64,000 bases of DNA, from positions 1-64,000 of the forward strand of contig NZ_JACHHK010000001.1 of the NCBI RefSeq assembly GCF_014202755.1. Direction: 5' to 3'. The stretch's first letter is position 1. Every line of letters starts with the position of its first letter. The translations under genes and the position numbers were made by a program. This DNA comes from Catenisphaera adipataccumulans. Its GTDB lineage: Bacteria; Bacillota_I; Bacilli_A; Erysipelotrichales; Erysipelotrichaceae. The notes below the pieces were generated by a model. That model did not search any database and was not told the origin of the DNA. It worked only from the letters and a program-made list of their open reading frames with translations. Shown piece by piece: positions 57,869-64,000 of the stretch.

Positions 57869-59613
57869 TATGCGGTCTCCTTTCCTGTACGTTCAAACGC
57901 ACCGAATTTACACATCTGCTCACAGACACCGCAGCCGACACATAATGTTTCATCCACATGTGCATGACCGTCCTTGAAGGAAATCGACGGACAGCCGATC
58001 TGCATGCAGGAGCGGCAGCCCACACATTTTTCCGGGTCGACGCGCAGCGGTTTATCATGCTTGACATATTTCAACAGCGTGCACGGCCGGCGGGAAATGA
58101 TGACCGACGGCTCATCGGCAGCCAGTTCTTCTTTGACCACGCGGTCGCAGGCAGCCAGATCATATGGATCGACCACAACGACACGATTAAAGCCCATCGC
58201 CCGGCATAATGCCTCCAGATCGATCTTGCCGGCCGGATCGCCTTTGATATTGTATCCAGTCGTCGGATTCTGCTGATGGCCAGTCATACCGGTAATGGAG
58301 TTATCTAAAATGATGACCGTAGAATTGGACTGGTTATACGCAATATTGGCCAATCCGGTCATACCAGAATGACAGAAGGTAGAATCACCGATCACGGCAA
58401 CGGTCTTATGTTCATTTTCACCGTCGCCGGCTTTATTGAAGCCGTGGATCGAGCTGACGGAACCGCCCATGCATAAGGTCATATCCATCGCATTCAACGG
58501 TGCAGCAGCACCTAACGTATAACATCCGATATCACCCAATACCGTACACTTATTTTTCTTTAAGGTGTAGAACAGTCCGCGGTGCGGGCAGCCCGAGCAC
58601 ATAGCCGGCGGCCGGTTCGGGATCTCATCCGCTATAGCCGGTCCAGTTTCAGTTTTCTTGCCGAACGCTTCCGCAACGATATTCTGTGAGAATTCATCAC
58701 ACATCGGCAGCACATCTTTGCCGTGGACCTTCAGGCCTAACTGTTTACAATGGTTTTCAAAGATCGGATCCAATTCCTCTACCACATACAGTTCGTCTAC
58801 CTGATCGGCAAATGCTTTCAGCAGGCGATCCGGCAGCGGATTGACCATGCCTAGTTTCAGGATCGAAACGGTATCGCCGAACACTTCTTTGACATATTGA
58901 TAGGAAGTGGATGACGTGATCACACCAATATGTTTGCCGCCGTTTTCAATGCGGTTGATCGGCGCTGTCTCTGCCCATTCAGCCAATTTTTTCGTACGCT
59001 CTTCAACGATCGGATGGCGCTTTTTGGCAAATGCCGGCATCATGACATATTTCGGTGCATTCTTTTCATACACTTTGCGTGCCGGCACCACGCGTTCATT
59101 GGTTTCAACGATGGACTGAGAATGAGAGACCCGCGTACACATTTTCAAAATGACCGGTGTATCAAATTCTTCGGAAATTTCAAAAGCAAGCTTCGTGAAA
59201 GCCAGCGCTTCAGCGGAATCCGAAGGTTCGAGCATCGGCACTTTGGATGCGATCGCATGATGGCGGGAATCCTGCTCATTCTGCGAGGAATGCATACCGG
59301 CATCATCTGCCACACCGATGACCAGACCGGCATTGACGCCGGTATACGACATCGTGAACAGCGGATCGGCCGCAACGTTCAGACCGACGTGTTTCATGCC
59401 GCAGAACGAACGGCGTCCTGCCAGCGAAGCACCGAACGCCGCTGCCATTGCGACCTTCTCATTCGGTGCCCATTCACAATAAATTTCATCATATTTGGCC
59501 GCCTCTTCCGTGATTTCCGTACTCGGCGTGCCTGGATAACTGGATACAAAACAGCATCCGGCTTCATACAATCCACGGGCTGCCGCCTTGTTTCCAAGCA
59601 TCAATTGTTTCAT
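57868..59613 (-). CDS. iorA: Indolepyruvate:ferredoxin oxidoreductase, alpha subunit
   Basis: A 581-residue TPP enzyme with fused alpha and beta domains. YPGTPSTEITE opens the pyrimidine domain; the TPP-Mg site is GDSTFCHSGMTGL with the following QSNSTVIILDNS. Two 4Fe-4S sites lie at the C-terminus (CVGCRSCMQIGC, CVGCGVCEQMC). It oxidises indolepyruvate and other aryl pyruvates without oxygen. Promoter TTTACA-18-TACAAT lies upstream, and GGAGG precedes the ATG. Confidence 0.95.
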   Translation of the reverse strand: MKQLMLGNKAAARGLYEAGCCFVSSYPGTPSTEITEEAAKYDEIYCEWAPNEKVAMAAAFGASLAGRRSFCGMKHVGLNVAADPLFTMSYTGVNAGLVIGVADDAGMHSSQNEQDSRHHAIASKVPMLEPSDSAEALAFTKLAFEISEEFDTPVILKMCTRVSHSQSIVETNERVVPARKVYEKNAPKYVMMPAFAKKRHPIVEERTKKLAEWAETAPINRIENGGKHIGVITSSTSYQYVKEVFGDTVSILKLGMVNPLPDRLLKAFADQVDELYVVEELDPIFENHCKQLGLKVHGKDVLPMCDEFSQNIVAEAFGKKTETGPAIADEIPNRPPAMCSGCPHRGLFYTLKKNKCTVLGDIGCYTLGAAAPLNAMDMTLCMGGSVSSIHGFNKAGDGENEHKTVAVIGDSTFCHSGMTGLANIAYNQSNSTVIILDNSITGMTGHQQNPTTGYNIKGDPAGKIDLEALCRAMGFNRVVVVDPYDLAACDRVVKEELAADEPSVIISRRPCTLLKYVKHDKPLRVDPEKCVGCRSCMQIGCPSISFKDGHAHVDETLCVGCGVCEQMCKFGAFERTGKETA

Positions 59614-59652
59614 AAATGCTTTACCTCCATGTTTTTCTGTAATCTATTTAAT

Positions 59653-59682
59653 ATTGTAAGGCTTTTCTATGATTTTTGTAAA
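59653..59682 (-). promoter_or_regulatory. Promoter of the ior operon
   Basis: Reverse strand TTTACA (59677-59682), 18 bases, TACAAT (59653-59658). Confidence 0.7.
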
Positions 59683-59717
59683 TAACTTCCTGAACCGTTG
59701 TAATTTTCTGAAACCAA

Positions 59718-59765
59718 TTGACATCCTTTTTAAAAAGCTGTACCTTTTTTTTAGTACGTTATAAT
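59718..59765 (+). promoter_or_regulatory. Promoter region of the acyl-CoA ligase gene
   Basis: A perfect TTGACA (59718-59723) has only TACCTT at 17 bases (59741-59746). A perfect TATAAT lies at 59760-59765 without a -35. One or both may be used. Confidence 0.5.
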
Positions 59766-59789
59766 ATATTTGTATACTTGGAGGTTAAC

Positions 59790-61424
59790 ATGCCGATTAC
59801 TTACTTACTTGAGCGCAATGCGCGGCTCTACGGTGATGAGACCGCATTAGTCGAGATCAACCCCGAAGTCACCGAACCGCAGCGCGTCACCTGGAAAGAA
59901 TACGAACTGATCCAGCCGACTTCGACATCGTACTACCGCCGGGAAATCACCTGGTCGGTCTTCGATGAAAAAGCCAACCGGGTCGCTAATTTATTACAGA
60001 AAAAAGGCATTCAGAAAGGACAAAAATGCGCGATCCTGCTCATGAACTGCCTGGAATGGCTGCCCATTTATTTCGGAATTCTAAAATGCGGCGCCATTGC
60101 CGTACCGCTGAACTTTCGTTATACAGCGGATGAGATTGCCTACTGCATCGATAAAGCAGATGTCGATGTGCTCTTTTTTGGAGAGACATTCATCGGCCGG
60201 ATCGAGTCGATCGCTGATGAAATTGGCCAAAAACGGCTGCTCTTCTATGTCGGCAATGATTGTCCGTCCTTTGCGGAAGACTATCAGGAATCCACTGCCA
60301 ACTGTTCCAGTCTGGCACCGAAGGTGCTGATCGAAGATGAAGACTATGCAGCCATCTATTTCTCATCCGGAACCACCGGTTTCCCGAAAGCAATTTTACT
60401 GCGCCATCAGGCGCTGATGCAGTCGGCGCACATGGAACAGATCCACCATGAAACGACGCATGACGATGTGTTCCTGTGCATTCCGCCGCTTTACCATACC
60501 GGCGCCAAGATGCACTGGTTTGGTTCGCTGTATACCGGCAGCAAGGCCGTCTTGTTGAAGGGAAACAAGCCAAAAGCCATTTTCCGTGCCGTTTCCAACG
60601 AACGCTGCACCATTGTCTGGCTGCTGGTCCCATGGGCACAGGATATCCTGACGGCCCTGGATTCCGGCGAACTGAAAAAAGAAGATTACCATCTGGATCA
60701 ATGGCGCCTGATGCACATCGGTGCGCAGCCCGTACCGCCGAGTCTGATCCGTCATTGGCAGCGCTACTTCCCGGGCCAGAAATACGATACAAACTACGGT
60801 CTGTCCGAATCGACCGGACCGGGCTGTGTCCATTTGGGCATGGATCACATTGATAAAGTCGGTGCCATCGGCCTGCCAGGTTTCGGCTGGAAAGCAAAGC
60901 TGATCAATGAAGACGGCTCCCCGACGGCCGACGGTGAAGTCGGAGAACTCTGTGTCAAGGGGCCGGGCGTCATGGTGGAATACTATAAAGATCCGCAGGC
61001 AACGGCAGAAACGCTGGTCGACGGCTGGCTGCATACCGGTGATATGGCCCGCCAGGATGAAGACGGTTTCTATTATCTGGTCGACCGGAAAAAAGACGTC
61101 ATCATTTCCGGCGGCGAAAACCTTTATCCGGTACAGATCGAAGATTTCCTGGCTGCCTATAATAAGATCCAGGATGTTGCCGTCATCGGTACACCGGATC
61201 CGCGCTTAGGCGAGATCGCTACCGCTATCATCGAAATCAAACCAGGCATGACCTGCACCGAGGATGAGATCAACCAATTCTGCATGAAGCTGCCGCGTTA
61301 TAAACGGCCGCGCCGCATCATCTTTGCGGATGTACCGCGCAATGCGACCGGCAAGATCGAAAAACCAAAACTGCGTGAGACCTATAACGCAGTTCGGCTG
61401 GTCGAAGAAGAAAGCAAAAGCTAG
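59790..61424 (+). CDS. AMP-dependent acyl-CoA synthetase/ligase
   Basis: A 544-residue class I adenylate-forming enzyme. The P-loop reads [14 protein letters not shown] near residue 190, the adenine motif [10 protein letters not shown] near 330, the hinge [16 protein letters not shown], and the C-terminal catalytic Lys NATGKIEK. It probably activates a fatty, branched or aromatic acid to its CoA ester; the substrate cannot be told. The ATG at 59790 follows GGAGG. It is divergent from the ior operon, whose pathway also uses aryl-CoA esters. Confidence 0.88.
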   Translation: MPITYLLERNARLYGDETALVEINPEVTEPQRVTWKEYELIQPTSTSYYRREITWSVFDEKANRVANLLQKKGIQKGQKCAILLMNCLEWLPIYFGILKCGAIAVPLNFRYTADEIAYCIDKADVDVLFFGETFIGRIESIADEIGQKRLLFYVGNDCPSFAEDYQESTANCSSLAPKVLIEDEDYAAIYFSSGTTGFPKAILLRHQALMQSAHMEQIHHETTHDDVFLCIPPLYHTGAKMHWFGSLYTGSKAVLLKGNKPKAIFRAVSNERCTIVWLLVPWAQDILTALDSGELKKEDYHLDQWRLMHIGAQPVPPSLIRHWQRYFPGQKYDTNYGLSESTGPGCVHLGMDHIDKVGAIGLPGFGWKAKLINEDGSPTADGEVGELCVKGPGVMVEYYKDPQATAETLVDGWLHTGDMARQDEDGFYYLVDRKKDVIISGGENLYPVQIEDFLAAYNKIQDVAVIGTPDPRLGEIATAIIEIKPGMTCTEDEINQFCMKLPRYKRPRRIIFADVPRNATGKIEKPKLRETYNAVRLVEEESKS

Positions 61425-61439
61425 TCATCCTGCTTTTCA

Positions 61440-61462
61440 AGCGGACCGATATCCGCTACAAT
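61440..61462 (+). promoter_or_regulatory. Promoter of rubredoxin with inverted repeat in the spacer
   Basis: TACAAT (61457-61462) has TTTTCA 17 bases upstream. The spacer holds a perfect inverted repeat AGCGGA/TCCGCT (61440-61445 and 61452-61457), a possible operator. Confidence 0.55.
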
Positions 61463-61489
61463 AGAATTGTATTTACAGGAGGAACAAAA

Positions 61490-61648
61490 ATGAAATACGT
61501 ATGTAAATTATGCGGCTGGGAATACGATGAAGCAGCCGGCGATCCGGATAACGGCATTGCACCGGGCACCAAATTCGCTGATCTCCCGGCAGACTTTACC
61601 TGCCCGCTGTGCGGCGCCGGCAAAGACGATTTCGAACCACAGGCATAA
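61490..61648 (+). CDS. Rubredoxin
   Basis: A 52-residue protein with the two iron-binding pairs [11 protein letters not shown] and [14 protein letters not shown], the full rubredoxin fold. It carries single electrons, probably to the reverse rubrerythrin encoded nearby or to another oxygen or peroxide reductase. AGGAGG precedes the ATG. It is too short for many automatic gene calls. Confidence 0.97.
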   Translation: MKYVCKLCGWEYDEAAGDPDNGIAPGTKFADLPADFTCPLCGAGKDDFEPQA

Positions 61649-61655
61649 CGAAAAA

Positions 61656-61679
61656 AGATCGCAGATGCGATCTTTTTTT
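61656..61679. terminator. Terminator of rubredoxin, also serving the convergent gene
   Basis: Stem AGATCGCA/TGCGATCT with loop GA, followed by seven T on the plus strand and six T on the minus strand. Confidence 0.88.
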
Positions 61680-62268
61680 ATAGATATTTTTTCGATTCCG
61701 CTTCATATTTTTCGGCATTCTTTTCATCGCCGCGATTGCGGTATTGTTCCGCGATCAAGTATGCATACATGCCGCGGTTCAGCGCATCGGCATCCTTTGA
61801 AGCTTCTTTTAGTTCATTGATATGATTGGACTTTTTCAAAATGAAGATGTCCCAGATCAGCTCAGCATGGGCCTGCGCTTCCGGCACATTCAGCATCCGG
61901 ATCTCATCTAACAGCGGTTCGCTGCGCTCTTTATTGCCGTTCATCGCATAATATTCAAACGCCCGGGTATAAATATCCAGTCGGGCCTGCTTGGTTCGTG
62001 CCAGATTGATCAGTTTGTCATACTGTTCTCCTAGTTTATCGTCTTCGCCTTTGACCAGATACTCGTTCAGCCGCGCGTATTCGATGTTGTAAGGGGTGAA
62101 GACCCAGCGGCTCATCGGGGACTCCAGATCTTTCTCAAAGTTTTCAAACTGTCCGTACTGCAGTTCATTCTGCAGCCGATTCAGCCGCATCCTGCGGAAC
62201 GGAACTTTCAGCAGCGGATAGATACCAAAAAGAATGCAGATAACAGCCAATAGGATATAGATGTTCAT
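61678..62268 (-). CDS. Membrane-anchored TPR-like protein, 196 residues
   Basis: One N-terminal membrane segment (YILLAVICILFGIYPLLKV) is followed by a helical cytoplasmic or external part with TPR-like repeats (RLNEYLVKGEDDKLGEQYDK, AFEYYAMNGNKERSEPLLDE, AYLIAEQYRNRGDEKNAEKY). No specific family recognised. No ribosome binding site precedes the ATG, and an extended -10 (TGG-TAGTAT) predicts transcription starting at the ATG itself, so it may be leaderless. Confidence 0.78.
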   Translation of the reverse strand: MNIYILLAVICILFGIYPLLKVPFRRMRLNRLQNELQYGQFENFEKDLESPMSRWVFTPYNIEYARLNEYLVKGEDDKLGEQYDKLINLARTKQARLDIYTRAFEYYAMNGNKERSEPLLDEIRMLNVPEAQAHAELIWDIFILKKSNHINELKEASKDADALNRGMYAYLIAEQYRNRGDEKNAEKYEAESKKYL

Positions 62269-62274
62269 AGGTGT

Positions 62275-62283
62275 ATACTACCA
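62275..62283 (-). promoter_or_regulatory. Extended -10 promoter of the TPR-like gene
   Basis: Reverse strand TGG-TAGTAT with the ATG starting exactly seven bases after the -10 box. Confidence 0.6.
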
Positions 62284-62312
62284 AAAAAAAAGATCTGTCA
62301 CAAGGACAGATC
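62283..62312 (-). terminator. Terminator of the rubrerythrin gene
   Basis: Reverse-strand stem GATCTGTC/GACAGATC with loop CTTGT, then eight or more T. Confidence 0.92.
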
Positions 62313-62320
62313 CTAAATTT

Positions 62321-62893
62321 TTATTCACCAAAATAGCGTTTCAGCAAGCCGGCAAATGCTTTGCCATGACGAGCTTCATCACGAGCCATTTCATGAACGG
62401 TATCATGGATGGCATCCAGGTTGGCAGCCTTAGCACGTTTTGCCAGATCTGTCTTTCCTGCCGTTGCGCCGTTTTCAGCTTCTACACGCATTTCCAAGTT
62501 CTTCTTTGTGGAATCCGTGATCACTTCGCCCAATAATTCAGCGAATTTCGCAGCGTGCTCTGCTTCTTCATGCGCTGCTTTCTCGTAATATAAACCAACT
62601 TCCGGATATCCTTCGCGGAACGCTACACGGCTCATTGCCAGATACATTCCGACTTCCGAGCACTCTCCGGTAAAGTTTGCACGTAAATCTTCTTTAATAT
62701 CTTCCGGAACATCCGATGCGATTCCCACAACGTGTTCTGCTGCCCAGCTCAATTCTTCTTCGACCGGAACAAACTTCGACTTCGGCTGACCGCAAGTCGG
62801 GCATTTCCAATCTTCTGGTAAATCTGCGAATTTAACTCCTTCTTTTTCTTCGTCATAAATATGACCGCATACTGTACATCTGTATTTCATCAT
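62321..62893 (-). CDS. Reverse rubrerythrin
   Basis: A 190-residue protein with an N-terminal rubredoxin domain ([17 protein letters not shown]) and a following diiron four-helix bundle with Glu/His motifs ([30 protein letters not shown]). Domain order is the reverse of classic rubrerythrin. Such proteins reduce hydrogen peroxide and oxygen in anaerobes. AAAGGAG precedes the start, with promoter TTGACT-16-TAATAA upstream. A second in-frame ATG follows directly. Confidence 0.95.
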   Translation of the reverse strand: MMKYRCTVCGHIYDEEKEGVKFADLPEDWKCPTCGQPKSKFVPVEEELSWAAEHVVGIASDVPEDIKEDLRANFTGECSEVGMYLAMSRVAFREGYPEVGLYYEKAAHEEAEHAAKFAELLGEVITDSTKKNLEMRVEAENGATAGKTDLAKRAKAANLDAIHDTVHEMARDEARHGKAFAGLLKRYFGE

Positions 62894-62930
62894 TCAGTCT
62901 CCTTTCTCTTATTGACTTTTGACATCTTCA

Positions 62931-62958
62931 TTATTAACAAAACCATATGGAAAGTCAA
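62931..62958 (-). promoter_or_regulatory. Promoter of the rubrerythrin gene
   Basis: Reverse strand TTGACT (62953-62958), 16 bases, TAATAA (62931-62936). No clear PerR box is visible. Confidence 0.6.
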
Positions 62959-62976
62959 AAACGATGCTCAAGTTTT

Positions 62977-63004
62977 AAAAAAAATTGTCCGCACAAGTGC
63001 GGAC
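62977..63004 (-). terminator. Terminator of the macro-like gene
   Basis: Reverse-strand stem GTCCGCAC/GTGCGGAC with loop TT, followed by AATTTTTTTT. Confidence 0.85.
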
Positions 63005-63015
63005 TCTGGATCGTG

Positions 63016-63471
63016 TCAATTCATCAAAATGTCAAATGTCTGTTTGGCAGCCGTATCAGGAAAGATCCAAATGATTTTCTCAAACGAACCCGGATGCTGC
63101 ATCAAAAAATCCTCTACTGCACCCTGTGCCACCAACGCTGCCATTTTATCCGGAAAGCCGCTGATCTTCGACGGAAGCCCGATGGTTCGGATCTCATTTT
63201 GCTTCGCCATCGCCAGGACATCCTGGTAGCAGCGATACAGCCGCAGTGCTTCATTTTGTTTTCCGCCGCTCCAGATCGGACCGGCAGCGAGGATCGTGTA
63301 CCGGCAAGGCACTACATTTGCCGGATCGCCGGGACCGTCGTATGTTTCCAAAGAGCAGGAATTCGTACGATCGGTATTTTCGTCTGTGGAAAATCGCACT
63401 ATAGCAGCTTTGTCAGCCCGCTTGATCAGCTCACTCAGCTGTGTCGTCATTACAGTCCCGTGCTTGTTCAT
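63016..63471 (-). CDS. Macro domain-like protein, short
   Basis: A 151-residue protein. Its C-terminal two-thirds resembles a macro (ADP-ribose-binding) domain: RYTILAAGPIWSGG, LYRCYQDVLAMAKQNEIRTI, GLPSKISGFPDKMAALVAQG. The usual first part with the NAAN motif is not seen. It may be a divergent or shortened binder. GGGGGG precedes the start and TTGAAA-16-TATAAT is the promoter. Confidence 0.6.
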   Translation of the reverse strand: MNKHGTVMTTQLSELIKRADKAAIVRFSTDENTDRTNSCSLETYDGPGDPANVVPCRYTILAAGPIWSGGKQNEALRLYRCYQDVLAMAKQNEIRTIGLPSKISGFPDKMAALVAQGAVEDFLMQHPGSFEKIIWIFPDTAAKQTFDILMN

Positions 63472-63519
63472 AACTACACCCCCCTGTAAATGAATCTTGA
63501 CACCATCCTTTCTGTTTTC

Positions 63520-63547
63520 ATTATAAACTGTGTGCTTTACATTTCAA
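63520..63547 (-). promoter_or_regulatory. Promoter of the macro-like gene
   Basis: Reverse strand TTGAAA (63542-63547), 16 bases, perfect TATAAT (63520-63525). Confidence 0.7.
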
Positions 63548-63567
63548 GTCAATTATTTTCAGAAAAT

Positions 63568-64000
63568 CTATGCTTTTTTCGTCATCTCGACCATATGATG
63601 AATGACCGAATGTGTCTCAAACGGACCGACGGTATAATTGGCGGCCGCGATCGCTGAGGGGCTCGCATTACTTGGGGCATACGAATGATCAAATGCCTTC
63701 AGCATCTCGATATCATTGCCGCCGTCGCCGTATACGGCCACCTCATCGCTGCGAAAATGCAGGCGGTGCGCCAGCCATTGGATCGCTGTCGCTTTATTGA
63801 CATCGGCCCGGGTCAGTTCGCAGAAATGCTTCGCATACGGCGCGTTGCAGATATCTGGATGCGCCGTCACAAAACGATCGATCTTTTCCTGCAGCGGATC
63901 ATTGCGCACGCTCCAGTTAATTTTGCATACATTGATCCCCTTCAGCTGATCGGGGGAATCCAAAAATTTCACGAACTGCCGTTTATACGTCAGAAACTTC
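63568..64000 (-). CDS. Cof-type HAD hydrolase (partial, runs off the window end)
   Basis: The C-terminal part of a Cof-like HAD phosphatase, open to the window edge, so the N-terminus is missing. The metal-binding motif VYGDGGNDIEMLKAF is near the end, preceded by NKATAIQWLAH (the HAD Lys). Such enzymes remove phosphate from sugar or nucleotide phosphates. A GTG within the frame at 63972 is not a real start. Confidence 0.85.
   Translation of the reverse strand, partial: KFLTYKRQFVKFLDSPDQLKGINVCKINWSVRNDPLQEKIDRFVTAHPDICNAPYAKHFCELTRADVNKATAIQWLAHRLHFRSDEVAVYGDGGNDIEMLKAFDHSYAPSNASPSAIAAANYTVGPFETHSVIHHMVEMTKKA

Overview
The window looks like chromosomal housekeeping DNA from a Bacillota (Firmicutes) bacterium, most likely of the Erysipelotrichia or a neighbouring lineage. 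Evidence for the phylum is a PolC-type DNA polymerase III, RNase J, a GpsB/RNase P RNA/RecU/PBP1 block, a T-box leader, TTGACA-17-TATAAT type promoters and strong AGGAGG ribosome binding sites. The narrower placement is inference: the RNA polymerase beta subunit is about 200 residues longer than in Bacillus, as in Mollicutes relatives. No phage, insertion sequence, CRISPR array or replication origin was seen. Base composition and codon use look even throughout.

Layout. 1-1200: end of a ribosomal gene (rpmJ), infA, and two four-gene tRNA transcription units. 1200-8550: a divergent MreB-like gene, a T-box-controlled tryptophan-type ABC importer, a sodium-coupled amino acid transporter and asnA. 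8550-16600: rpoC and rpoB with a textbook promoter. 16700-19070: a tgt/queuosine-precursor transporter operon. 19100-24200: a lipoprotein, then an overlapping housekeeping operon (nitroreductase-ispF-dtd-folD-DUF951-ychF-M50 protease). 24200-29650: a secreted NlpC/P60 protein, tpiA-pgk, rlmH-glyA. 29670-36860: polC, rnc, coaD, rsmD, ftsW/rodA. 36950-41030: def, RNase J, a metallophosphoesterase, and a TPP riboswitch controlling thiT. 41080-46040: corA with a small upstream reading frame, RNase P RNA, gpsB, recU and a class A penicillin-binding protein. 46060-49190: pflA-pflB under a ZTP riboswitch. 49195-55300: a nitroreductase, then an MMPL exporter operon with a divergent TetR regulator. 55300-61430: tRNA-Asn, an ACT protein, and an indolepyruvate oxidoreductase/aryl-CoA ligase cluster. 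61490-64000: rubredoxin, rubrerythrin and smaller genes.

How the genes fit together. The physiology suggested is anaerobic fermentation: pyruvate formate-lyase and its activase, ferredoxin-dependent 2-oxoacid oxidation by IorAB, and rubredoxin plus reverse rubrerythrin for peroxide removal. Tryptophan or other aromatic amino acids appear to be imported (T-box ABC system, possibly the NSS transporter) and could feed IorAB and the CoA ligase. Several vitamins and precursors seem to be salvaged (thiamine, queuine or preQ1).

The most interesting signals are: (1) a 23-codon reading frame with an early Glu-Asp-Pro run, and mutually exclusive hairpins, directly before the CorA-type magnesium transporter, with no obvious room for a separate promoter after rnpB; (2) at least four genes (the 39424 phosphoesterase, recU, tetR and the 62268 gene) whose start codon lies at or within a few bases of the predicted transcription start and which lack a Shine-Dalgarno site, suggesting leaderless mRNAs; (3) a tRNA-Val copy with C in place of the near-universal U33; (4) a Tgt whose substrate-pocket residues look queuine-like; (5) a ZTP riboswitch on pflB and a TPP riboswitch whose hairpin covers both the ribosome binding site and the terminator U-run.
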